DNA from: an uncultured Pseudoxanthomonas sp.
Lineage (GTDB): Bacteria > Pseudomonadota > Gammaproteobacteria > Xanthomonadales > Xanthomonadaceae
Assembly (NCBI RefSeq): GCF_946886695.1
Contig: NZ_CAMPJD010000010.1
Span: forward strand, 1-64,000
Direction: 5' to 3'
Length of the DNA: 64,000 bases
Translations under genes and position numbers: made by a program
Notes under the pieces: generated by a model
What the model was told of the DNA's origin: nothing
Databases searched by the model: none
The model's input: only the letters and a program-made list of their open reading frames with translations
Shown here: piece by piece, positions 34,228-42,384 of the stretch
Numbering within the stretch: the first letter of the stretch is position 1
Layout of the letters: each line of letters opens with the position of its first letter

Positions 34228-34731
34228 TCAGTGCAGGAGGCCGTGGTGCACGAGCTGCAGGCGCTGGGTCCCCGTTGCGGTGATGGCCTGGCTGGCGCGT
34301 TCGAGCAGGCGTTCGTCCTCCTCATCGATCACCACCAGCACCTTGCCTGCGTCGATCTCGGTGCGATAGTCGCGGCGCACTTCGCTGGGTACGGAGGAAC
34401 CGGCCAGCGCCGACGCCCAGCCGCCGACCGTCGCGCCAACCACCGTGCAAAGCAGCACCGCAGCCCACGGGATCCCCACCACAGGGATGGCCATCGCGAG
34501 CAAGCCGATGACCAGGCCCACGACACCACCGCCCACCAGCCCGCGCGCCGCCGCCGGCATGAAGTCGGTGGGGGAGCCTTCTTTGTCGGCATCGGGCATC
34601 TGCGTCATCTCGATGTCCGGACGCCCGACGAGGGACGCGTGATCGGGACGGATGCCCAGATGCAATGCCACATGCAGGGCCGCCTCGGCGGTGTCGATGT
34701 CGGGGGCGCTGAACACGCGTCGCGTCTTCAT
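34228..34731 (-). CDS. Glycine-zipper membrane protein of the DUF1269/general-stress type
   Basis: A 167-residue protein. The central part is two glycine-rich hydrophobic helices (AARGLVGGGVVGLVIGLLAM and VVGIPWAAVLLCTVVGATVG), flanked by soluble N- and C-terminal domains. KVLVVIDEEDERLLERA near the C-terminus resembles general-stress 17M-like proteins. I do not recognise an exact family. It is monocistronic, and its 5' side faces the transglycosylase gene. Confidence 0.7.
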   Translation of the reverse strand: MKTRRVFSAPDIDTAEAALHVALHLGIRPDHASLVGRPDIEMTQMPDADKEGSPTDFMPAAARGLVGGGVVGLVIGLLAMAIPVVGIPWAAVLLCTVVGATVGGWASALAGSSVPSEVRRDYRTEIDAGKVLVVIDEEDERLLERASQAITATGTQRLQLVHHGLLH

Positions 34732-34856
34732 AGCGATCTCCTGGCCGACGCGGGAGGGCCGACCGTGAGGACCACGCTAGACCGCGATGGGGGAGCGGCG
34801 AGTGAAAAATCGCAACCGTGGCTGACGCGCCGACGCGCGGCGGGCACGCGGTGGAC

Positions 34857-35642
34857 TCAGAGCGCCGGACGCTCCGGTGCCTGCTTGCGTCCCAGCGCGC
34901 GCAGATAGAGCTCGTACAACGCGGTGACCTTGGACACGTATTCCTGCGTCTCCGCGTAGGGTGGCACGCCGCCGTAGCGCGACACGGTGCCGATGCCGGC
35001 GTTGTAGGCGGCCGCGACCAGCGTCAGGTCGCCTTTGTAACGGCGCATCAGGCCACGCAGGTGACGCGCGCCGGCATTGATCGATTCCGCGGAGGAATAG
35101 GGGTCGGCGACGCCGTACTCCTTCGCCACGTCCGGCATCAGCTGCATCACGCCCATCGCGCCCTTCGGCGAAAGCGCCTTCGCATCGAAATCGCTCTCGG
35201 CATGCGCCACGGCACGCAGCCAGGCATCGTCGACCCCGGTCTGGCGCGCAGCCGCCTTGAACTCGGAGGGATAGCGGTCCAGCCGCGGCGTGCCCACCTT
35301 GCCCAGGCCCAGGTGGGCGGGCTCGCCCGGCGGTGTCTGCACAGTGAATTTCAGATAGGCCGTGGAACCCGGCAGGTTGCGGGTGGAATACACCTTCTGC
35401 CCGTCCTGGTCGCGCTCGTAGAGCGTGCCGCTGAAGACACCCATCGAGCCCCACAGGTTGGGCGTGCTGACAGCGTTGTCGTCGATCTCCTTGGCCGTGC
35501 ACTTCGATCCCGGCTCCGGCGCGGTAGCCAGGCTGACCGTCCCGCCCTGCACGCAGCGATACACCGTGCGTGCGCCCGCCTCGGTGCTGGCCAAGGCCAG
35601 CACCGTCAGCAGGAAGCCGGCGGCGCGTCTGAGAGGGTGCAT
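34857..35642 (-). CDS. Soluble lytic transglycosylase (SLT domain) with DUF4124-like N-terminus
   Basis: Periplasmic murein lytic transglycosylase, 261 residues. Signal peptide RAAGFLLTVLALASTEAGA; residues 27-50 (VYRCVQGGTVSLATAPEPGS) resemble DUF4124. The SLT catalytic domain occupies about 130-240: catalytic Glu149 in AVAHAESDFD, GAMGVMQLMP, INAGARHLRGLM and the VAAAYNAGIG motif. It cleaves the glycan chain of peptidoglycan to anhydro-muropeptides. The gene stands alone. Confidence 0.9.
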   Translation of the reverse strand: MHPLRRAAGFLLTVLALASTEAGARTVYRCVQGGTVSLATAPEPGSKCTAKEIDDNAVSTPNLWGSMGVFSGTLYERDQDGQKVYSTRNLPGSTAYLKFTVQTPPGEPAHLGLGKVGTPRLDRYPSEFKAAARQTGVDDAWLRAVAHAESDFDAKALSPKGAMGVMQLMPDVAKEYGVADPYSSAESINAGARHLRGLMRRYKGDLTLVAAAYNAGIGTVSRYGGVPPYAETQEYVSKVTALYELYLRALGRKQAPERPAL

Positions 35643-35727
35643 GGGCGGCGGATTCTAGGCCCGGCAAGCTGAAGGACAGCCTGAATCACGCTTTCCGCGC
35701 CGACGGCCGGCCAGCCCGGCCCGATTC

Positions 35728-35759
35728 TTGCTGCGCCGCAGCAGCCAAGCGCGTAAAAT
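35728..35759 (+). promoter_or_regulatory. Possible ppa promoter
   Basis: A good -10 box TAAAAT (35754-35759) lies 36 bases before the ATG. The best -35 candidate TTGCTG (35728-35733) is 20 bases away, longer than ideal. Confidence 0.35.
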
Positions 35760-35795
35760 GCCGGCCTCTTTCACCGCACCCCCTCGGAGCACGCA

Positions 35796-36350
35796 ATGGG
35801 CCTGGATCTGGTCAGCGCCGGCAAGAACCCGCCGGACGAAATCAACGTCATCATCGAGATCCCCAAGGACGCCGAGCCGGTGAAGTACGAGGTAGACAAG
35901 GCCAGCGGCGCGATCTTCGTCGACCGCATCCTCTCCACGCCCATGCGCTACCCCTGCAACTACGGCTACGTCCCGCACACCCTGTGCGGCGACGGCGACC
36001 CGGCCGACGTGCTGGTGGTCCTGCCGCTGCCGCTGATCCCCGGCTCGGTGATCCGCTGCCGTCCGGTCGGCGTGCTGCGCATGAGCGACGAAGCCGGCAG
36101 CGACGAGAAGCTGCTGGCGGTGCCGGTGGACAAGGTCTTCGCCGGCTACAGCCACATCAGCGACATCGACCAGGTCAGCCCGCACTGGCTGGAGCGCATC
36201 GGCCACTTCTTCGAGCACTACAAGGACCTGGAGAAGGGCAAGTGGGTCAAGCTGGATGGCTGGGGCAACGCCGCCGAAGCCAAGGCCGTGCTGGTGGACG
36301 CCATCGCCCGACAGGCCGCGCAGCCGGAAGACGAGAAGCACAAGTTCTGA
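35796..36350 (+). CDS. ppa: Inorganic pyrophosphatase (family I)
   Basis: Cytoplasmic enzyme that hydrolyses pyrophosphate to phosphate, drawing biosynthetic reactions forward. It is 184 residues, slightly longer than E. coli Ppa. Active-site features are the N-terminal VIIEIPKDAEPVKYEVDK, then NYGYVPHTL and the signature GDGDPADVLVV with the three metal-binding Asp residues, and VFAGYSHISDIDQV. It is monocistronic, with its own terminator 25 bases downstream. Confidence 0.97.
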   Translation: MGLDLVSAGKNPPDEINVIIEIPKDAEPVKYEVDKASGAIFVDRILSTPMRYPCNYGYVPHTLCGDGDPADVLVVLPLPLIPGSVIRCRPVGVLRMSDEAGSDEKLLAVPVDKVFAGYSHISDIDQVSPHWLERIGHFFEHYKDLEKGKWVKLDGWGNAAEAKAVLVDAIARQAAQPEDEKHKF

Positions 36351-36374
36351 TTGCTCCCGCGCGCATCAACAAGA

Positions 36375-36402
36375 AAGGCCGCCTCAAGGGCGGCCTTTTT
36401 TC
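36375..36402 (+). terminator. Rho-independent terminator after ppa
   Basis: Stem AAGGCCGCC / GGCGGCCTT (9 pairs, 5-base loop), then a run of six T. Confidence 0.93.
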
Positions 36403-36411
36403 TTCCTGTCA

Positions 36412-38262
36412 TCAGAGACCCGCGGCGCGTGCCGCGCGTTCGATCGTGGCTTTCCACTGCACGAGACGCGGCTCGATCTCGGCCGCATGCCGCCGCCACT
36501 TGTCCGGATCGGGTTTCGTCAGCGTGTAGCGCGACAGGGGAAGCTGCCCGCCGAGTTCGCGATCCCACGACCAGCCGGCCCATTCGCTCAGGCGCAGCAC
36601 CTCCCGCTGCGGGTCCTGCACGAAGCGTCCGTAGTCGACCGACACCCAGTCGGCAGGCGACAGCGCATCCAGATCGTCCAGCATGAGGCGCGTCGCGGTT
36701 TCCCACTGGCTCGCCACGATCTCCCCGAGCTCCTTTCCGTTCAACGCCTGCCAGCCGGGCGTCAGCAGGAACGACCAGGTCGGCCCCTGCCAGCCGGGCA
36801 GGTTGTACATGCGGAACCTGCCGGACTGCCATCCGTCGATCATGCTGCCCCAGACCTGCCGCGGATCGCGATGCAGGTAGATGAACTTCGCGTCGGGGAA
36901 CACCGCCTTCAGGAACGGAATGCGCAGCGCGTTCTTCGGCGTCTTCTCCAGCATCCGGATCGTCGCGCCTGCATCCGGCACGTTGCCCTCGCGATCGCGC
37001 AGCGCGTCGAGGAACCGGGTGCGCAACACTTGCACGACCGTCGACGTGGCATCGACACGACCCAACTGGTTGGAGTGGAACCCGCGTTGCGCGGGTGCCA
37101 GGCCCTCGACACCCTCGATCAGCTGATGGCTTTCATCGCCGATCGTGTACACGCCGCGCGCACCCGACAGCGTCTCGAACAGCAGCGTGGAACCGGAACG
37201 CGGCGGGCTGACGATGAAAACCGGCTGATCGAGCTCCCGTGCGTTCATTCGAGCACCGCTGCTCGCTTGCCTGTCCGTTGCCGCAGGCCTGGCACCGTGC
37301 GGATCGCGTCGCGCCGACTCATCGACATCGGCAGCCAGGGCCATACTGAAAATGTGAGCCTTCAACGCCGCCAGCAGTCCCAGTCCGTTCTGCAGCCGGA
37401 CCTGTGCAACACCCGACTGCACGAGTTTTTCCTGGATGTCCTTCAGCAGCGCCCTGAAATGCGGCAGTCCCGATGCCTGGTTGCCATGGCAGGCCCATAC
37501 GCCGTGCCAGTGGCGCGCGAAACGCATCAGCAACGCATGGACCGCGGGCAGTTGCGGAGTCCGCTCGGCGTCGTTGATCAGGAAGCCGATGCATTCACGT
37601 AGCTCCCACGGTGTCATCACGTCGGAAGCGTTGAAAGATTCGTAGTCCAGCGTCGCCCGGTGGCCCTGCATCGGCGCGATCCCTCGTGGCGCCCAACCCG
37701 GCTCGCGCCGCTCCGGGGTCCTGCCCTGCTCCAGCAGGTCCCAGAACGCGACGCCGCCGACCGTATCGGCCACCAGATGGATGCGCGTTTCGCTGCTTTC
37801 GTTCAGGACCCGGTGGTGACGCCACGTGTCGAAGATCCAGCACTCGCCCGCCGCCATATTCACTTCGCTGTCGCCGCACTGGAAGCGCACCGACGGCGTG
37901 GTGATGATCGGCACGTGTACACGCATGTGTTCACGCCAGTAGTAATTGATGTCGACATGCCCGGTGACCTCGGACTGTCCCGAGAGACGCATGAGCCGGG
38001 AGCGCCCCCACGTGGCACCGAGCGATTCCAGCACCTGCATGAGGTACGGCAACCGCGCCAGCGAAGGCGTGGGCCGCATCCGTCCCGTCACCTGGTCGCT
38101 GTCCGGATCGCCTTCCGTGGTGATCAGCGCGAGCGCGCTGTTGCCGGGGATCCCGCCCGGATGGGACCGCCAGCATGCCTCGTCGATCGTCAGCACCTCG
38201 CGCGCCAACGCCTCGGCGTCGAAGGCAACGGGCAGCTGGATGAAGGGGGCAGGCAGCTTCAT
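36412..38262 (-). CDS. Aspartyl/asparaginyl beta-hydroxylase fused to a sulfotransferase
   Basis: A 616-residue bifunctional protein. The N-terminal half is an Fe(II)/2-oxoglutarate Asp/Asn beta-hydroxylase-like cupin: metal ligands His102 and Asp104 (TGHVDINYYW), distal His149/150 (WRHHRVLN) and the 2-oxoglutarate Arg160 (SETRIHLV). The C-terminal half, from about residue 345, is a PAPS-dependent sulfotransferase: 5'-phosphosulfate loop PPRSGST (353-359) and 3'-phosphate motif FIYLHRDPRQVWGSM (460-474). The linker at 310-340 is disordered-looking, with an internal Met339 that could act as a secondary start. The protein may hydroxylate and then sulfate the same peptide or metabolite. No partner gene is adjacent, so the substrate is open. 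Confidence 0.86.
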   Translation of the reverse strand: MKLPAPFIQLPVAFDAEALAREVLTIDEACWRSHPGGIPGNSALALITTEGDPDSDQVTGRMRPTPSLARLPYLMQVLESLGATWGRSRLMRLSGQSEVTGHVDINYYWREHMRVHVPIITTPSVRFQCGDSEVNMAAGECWIFDTWRHHRVLNESSETRIHLVADTVGGVAFWDLLEQGRTPERREPGWAPRGIAPMQGHRATLDYESFNASDVMTPWELRECIGFLINDAERTPQLPAVHALLMRFARHWHGVWACHGNQASGLPHFRALLKDIQEKLVQSGVAQVRLQNGLGLLAALKAHIFSMALAADVDESARRDPHGARPAATDRQASSGARMNARELDQPVFIVSPPRSGSTLLFETLSGARGVYTIGDESHQLIEGVEGLAPAQRGFHSNQLGRVDATSTVVQVLRTRFLDALRDREGNVPDAGATIRMLEKTPKNALRIPFLKAVFPDAKFIYLHRDPRQVWGSMIDGWQSGRFRMYNLPGWQGPTWSFLLTPGWQALNGKELGEIVASQWETATRLMLDDLDALSPADWVSVDYGRFVQDPQREVLRLSEWAGWSWDRELGGQLPLSRYTLTKPDPDKWRRHAAEIEPRLVQWKATIERAARAAGL

Positions 38263-38358
38263 GGGTCGCGGGAATCTCGGCTACGCCCGGGGGGGTCGGG
38301 ACGGTCTGTCAGTTCGACGGATGATACCAACCGTCGCCACCCGTCATGCCCGCAAAGA

Positions 38359-38384
38359 ACGACGGCCCCTTGCGGGGCCGTCGT
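38359..38384 (-). terminator. Hairpin terminator after the third TonB receptor
   Basis: Perfect 11-base inverted repeat ACGACGGCCCC / GGGGCCGTCGT with a TTGC loop, 28 bases past the receptor stop; TTCTTTG follows on the minus strand. Confidence 0.82.
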
Positions 38385-38411
38385 GGTGCAGCAGACGCGT
38401 CGATCCGGAGA

Positions 38412-41270
38412 TCAGAAGCGCTGGGTGTACTTGACGTACAGGTAACGATCGAAGTCGAAGCCACCGTAGTACGCGAAGTCGCTGTGGCGGTACGCCGAGT
38501 TCGAGAACATCAGCGGACCCTTGTGGTCGAACACGTTGTTGGCGCCGATGGCGATCGTGGCATCCCACGGCGCCTTGTAGCTGACCTGCAGGTCATGGAA
38601 CGTGTTGGAACCCACGCGGCGGATCGCATCCTCTTCGCCATTGGCGATGTGGTCGGGATCCGTGCAAGGACGGGCCGGCACGCAGCTTTCCTTCATGCCC
38701 GAGTAGTAACGGGCCGTCCAGTTGACCGCGAAGTCACCCAGCGACCAGTCCACGCCCAGGTTCGAGCGCAGGCGGAAGATGCCGGAGTTGCCCACGTTGC
38801 CCACAATGATCTTCTCGCCGGCCGAGTTCTCGCTTTCCTCGTCGTAGACGCTCGTGTACGACGAGGTCCAGTCGAACGCGATCTTGCCGAACGACTGCTC
38901 CGGCAGGGCGTACTTCACACCCAGGTCGAAGCCTTCGGTTTCCATCGAGCCCAGGTTGGCCAGGCCATAGAACAGGCTGGTGATATGGCCATCGTCCGCA
39001 CGCACGATGCCTTCGCAACGGGCGCTATTGCCCAGCACGTAGCAGTCACGCAGGATGCGATCCACGCTGTCCGAGATGATCATGTCCGTCAGCTCGTAGC
39101 GGTACCAGTCCAGCGAGATGTCCAGACCTTCCACCCAGCGCGGCGACCACACCAGGCCCATGGTCTTGCTCTTGGACGTTTCCGGCACGAGCGAAGGATT
39201 GGAGCCCGTGATGAACTGGTCCGGCGTGGCACACGGATACGTCGTGCAGGGCACCAGACCCTGGCCCAGCTGCACGTAGCCGAGCGGAACGCCCGCGCCG
39301 GTGCAGGCCGCGTTGCCGTTGACGCTGTTCACCGCGCCGACGCCGCAAGGGTCGGTGTAGTTCTCGAAGCTGGTGCCGATGCCGCCGTACAGGTTGTCGA
39401 TCGTCGGCGCGCGGAAGCCCTCGGCGTAGGTGCCGCGGACCAGCAGTTCGTCGATCGGACGCCAGGTGAAGCCGAACTTGCTGTTGATCGTGTCGCCGAA
39501 GTTGCTGTAGTCGGAGTAGCGGCTGGCGACGTTGAAGGTCAGTTCCTTCGCAAACGCCATGTCGGCCAGCACCGGGATGTTCAGCTCGACGTAGAACTCG
39601 TCGACCGAATAGTCGCCCTCGGTGGTGGTCGCACCCAGACCGGTGCTCTGGCCCGACTGCGCGAACGCGTCCGGTACGAAGCGGCCCTGCTCCTTGCGGT
39701 GCTCGACGCCCACCGCGATGCCCAGATCGCCGGCCGGCAACTCGAACAACGTACCCGCCAGGTTGGCGGTGTAGCTGGTGGTGCGGGTCAGGCCGGTATC
39801 GGTGAACCACGGGAACAGGAACTTCTGCAGTTCCGGATCGGACAGCGAGCCCGGGCCGGCGACGCCGTTAGGCAGCAGCGGGTTCCACGGACGGCAATCG
39901 GAGAGCGGGGTCGGATCGGCCGCGCTGCCGCACTGGGCGACGCCGTCGGCGTTGATGAACGACGGGCCCAGCGCCTGGCGCGACGCGATCAGGCTCATGT
40001 CGCCGCGCGCGCGCTTGGTCGACTGGTTGCGGTTGATCAGCGCACCGACATCCCAATCCCAGGTCTTGCCACCCAGGTCGAAGAAGCCTGCGAAGCCACC
40101 GGCGAAGCGATAGGTTTCCAGCTCGCTGTCGGTGGTGCGCGGCATCTCCCACAGGCGACGGCGGAACGTGGTGTCGCCCGCCATCGGGTTGAACGCACTG
40201 TCGGCGGACAGCGGCGTGTCGAACGCGGCGGACTGGTACGGATAGCCGGCGATCTGCTGCTGCGTGGAGCGGTGGTTGTACAGCACGTCGGCGTTGAACG
40301 TGATGTTGTCGGTCACGTCGTAGTTCGCGTTGACGAACACCGAACGACGCTCGATGCCCGTGGACAGGAACATCTGCTGGTTGGCATTCGCGTTGTCGTC
40401 CGCCGTGTGCACACGGTAGTCGGCACGGTTGGCCGGATCGCCACCCTCGCTCAGCGTCCACCACACGGCGGATGCCGCGGGCGAGCAGGGATCGCAGAAC
40501 GAGCCGTTCTGGCTGATCGGGCTCCAGCCCGAACCCGGATAGGCCGGACCCGCGTTGCCGTCCTTGGAGAACCAGCGGTCGGCGGCGGAGATCGGATCTT
40601 CCTTCGAGTACTCGACCGACAGGGTGACGCCGCCACGGTCGCTGGCCGAGCCCACGGTGAAGGAGTACTGCTTGGTGTCGCCGTCGCCTTCGCCGGTCTG
40701 GCCGATGTACGCCGAAGCCTCGGCGCCTTCGAAGCGCTTGCGGGTGATGACGTTGACCACGCCGGCGATCGCGTCGGAACCGTAGATGGCGGACGCGCCG
40801 TCCTTCAGCACTTCGATGCGGTCGATGGCCGACATCGGGATCTGGCTCAGATCCTGGTAACCCCCGGTGGTGGCGCCCAGGCGACGGCCGTTGACCAGCA
40901 CCAGGGTACGGGTCGCGCCCAGGTTGCGGATGTCGACGTAGTAGCCACCCACGTTCTCGCCCGAGGCCAGCGCTTCGGAACGCGCGATCGCGGGGGAACC
41001 GGCGGAGGTCAGGTTCTGCAGCACGTCGGCCACCGAGGTGAAGCCCTGCTTCTCGATGTCCTCACGCGCGATGGTGATGATCGGCTGCTGCGTTTCCATG
41101 TCGGCGCCGCGGATGCGGGAGCCGGTGACTTCGAGGCGATCGAGCGTGGTGGTGCTCGAGGGCGCATCGGTGGTTTCCTGCGCCATGGCGAACGCCGGGA
41201 CCAGTGCGATGGCAATGCCGGCCGGCAGCAAGCCGACCCGCATCGCGCGACGCGGACTACGATGGTTCAT
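38412..41270 (-). CDS. TonB-dependent receptor (third in window)
   Basis: Outer-membrane receptor of 952 residues. Signal peptide LLPAGIAIALVPAFAMAQ; plug domain from LDRLEVTGSRIRGADMET through TRTLVLVNGRRLG, IDRIEVLKDGASAIYGSDAI and AGVVNVITRKRFEG. This Oar-like plug with the GSRI opening is widespread in Xanthomonadaceae. The barrel ends DFDRYLYVKYTQRF. Its ligand cannot be told: there are no hydrolases nearby. The AraC-type regulator gene lies just upstream on the same strand and may control it. Confidence 0.92.
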   Translation of the reverse strand: MNHRSPRRAMRVGLLPAGIAIALVPAFAMAQETTDAPSSTTTLDRLEVTGSRIRGADMETQQPIITIAREDIEKQGFTSVADVLQNLTSAGSPAIARSEALASGENVGGYYVDIRNLGATRTLVLVNGRRLGATTGGYQDLSQIPMSAIDRIEVLKDGASAIYGSDAIAGVVNVITRKRFEGAEASAYIGQTGEGDGDTKQYSFTVGSASDRGGVTLSVEYSKEDPISAADRWFSKDGNAGPAYPGSGWSPISQNGSFCDPCSPAASAVWWTLSEGGDPANRADYRVHTADDNANANQQMFLSTGIERRSVFVNANYDVTDNITFNADVLYNHRSTQQQIAGYPYQSAAFDTPLSADSAFNPMAGDTTFRRRLWEMPRTTDSELETYRFAGGFAGFFDLGGKTWDWDVGALINRNQSTKRARGDMSLIASRQALGPSFINADGVAQCGSAADPTPLSDCRPWNPLLPNGVAGPGSLSDPELQKFLFPWFTDTGLTRTTSYTANLAGTLFELPAGDLGIAVGVEHRKEQGRFVPDAFAQSGQSTGLGATTTEGDYSVDEFYVELNIPVLADMAFAKELTFNVASRYSDYSNFGDTINSKFGFTWRPIDELLVRGTYAEGFRAPTIDNLYGGIGTSFENYTDPCGVGAVNSVNGNAACTGAGVPLGYVQLGQGLVPCTTYPCATPDQFITGSNPSLVPETSKSKTMGLVWSPRWVEGLDISLDWYRYELTDMIISDSVDRILRDCYVLGNSARCEGIVRADDGHITSLFYGLANLGSMETEGFDLGVKYALPEQSFGKIAFDWTSSYTSVYDEESENSAGEKIIVGNVGNSGIFRLRSNLGVDWSLGDFAVNWTARYYSGMKESCVPARPCTDPDHIANGEEDAIRRVGSNTFHDLQVSYKAPWDATIAIGANNVFDHKGPLMFSNSAYRHSDFAYYGGFDFDRYLYVKYTQRF

Positions 41271-41328
41271 TGAATCTCTCCTCAGGGGAACGTGTTGCGT
41301 TATGGGCGTGTTAAAACGCCTTGCAAAC

Positions 41329-42237
41329 TTACGTTCCAGTCTTCACGGCCGCTTTGCGCACGAGGGCCGATGACTTTGCCGAGTCTGTCCTCGACGCGGT
41401 CGATGCCACGCGATACCGGCTGGCGGAGGTTCCGAAGCGCGCACGGAAAGCACGCGCAAAGCTGCAGCAATTGTCGAAACCCGATGCCGCGGCGACTTCG
41501 CCCACCATCATCGAGGTGTTGCGCAGCAGTTCGGCCGCATGCTCCAGCCGCATCCGTGCCGCGGCCGCCTGCGGGCTTTCGTCATACAGACTGTAGAAGG
41601 TGCGCGAGAAGTACCAGCTGGAGAAGCTGGTCAGTTCGGCCAGCTCGCTGATCCGCACCACGCGGTCGCAATTGCCTTCCAGATAGAGACGGGCGCGCTG
41701 CAGGCGACCGAACACCTGGCGCTTGCGGCTGCGTGAACGTCCGGGGCAACGCTGGATGTAGTCGGAGAACTCCTGCTGGATGGCCACCACATGCAGCAGC
41801 AAGGGGCGCAGTGCCAGGAAGTCCGGGCCTTGCGGTGCGTGCCGGGACACTGCGCGCCACAGGCGCAGCAGTGTCAGCGCATCGCGCCGGGACAACCGCC
41901 CACGGCCGGCATACAAGGGGCTGTCGGCGAATCGTGCCATCGCGCGCAGGGCATCCGCGCTCAGCGCCACCCCCAGGCACAGGCCGTAGCGGTCGCTCTG
42001 CACCAGCGGCTTGGAATCGCGCTCCAGCGCGATCCAGTGGCCCCGGCGCAGCCGGAAGCGCCCTTCCTTGGCCTCCACCCATGAGGTGCCACGCAACTGC
42101 ACCCACACGCTGAATACGTCAGCGCCCGCCTGCACGGCGCCCAGCCGCGAGACCGCGATGCAGCCGTTCGGATCCTGGCCATCGGCCGCATCGGCGCGGA
42201 CCACTTGTCCGCGATCCCCCCACAAGGTTTGCTCCAT
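41329..42237 (-). CDS. AraC-family transcriptional regulator
   Basis: Regulator of 302 residues. The N-terminal half is a cupin-like sensor (RLRRGHWIALERDSKPLV); the C-terminal 100 residues hold the two AraC helix-turn-helix units, ISELAELTSFSSWYFSRTF and VGEVAAASGFDNCCSFARAF, followed by FGTSASRYR. The ATG at 42237 is chosen; a TTG seven codons upstream (42258) is less likely. It is transcribed toward the TonB receptor at 41270 with 58 bases between, so it probably regulates that gene. Confidence 0.88.
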   Translation of the reverse strand: MEQTLWGDRGQVVRADAADGQDPNGCIAVSRLGAVQAGADVFSVWVQLRGTSWVEAKEGRFRLRRGHWIALERDSKPLVQSDRYGLCLGVALSADALRAMARFADSPLYAGRGRLSRRDALTLLRLWRAVSRHAPQGPDFLALRPLLLHVVAIQQEFSDYIQRCPGRSRSRKRQVFGRLQRARLYLEGNCDRVVRISELAELTSFSSWYFSRTFYSLYDESPQAAAARMRLEHAAELLRNTSMMVGEVAAASGFDNCCSFARAFRARFGTSASRYRVASTASRTDSAKSSALVRKAAVKTGT

Positions 42238-42384
42238 CGGTCGTTCCACTTTGCACAACAGGAGCAGTGGATGTGCCGGAACACGACCGATGCGGCAGGA
42301 AATTGCGCGGAAAACCCGCCGAAATCTCCACGAATCCGCTTCCGAAGAATTTGCGAAAGTGTTTTCTTTTTCTTTATCAGCGAC

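Noticed and set aside
38346..41273. A 975-codon plus-strand open frame opposite the third TonB receptor
   Set aside because: It begins in the receptor terminator and reads as repetitive Arg/Val/Ala sequence; the minus-strand product is well supported.
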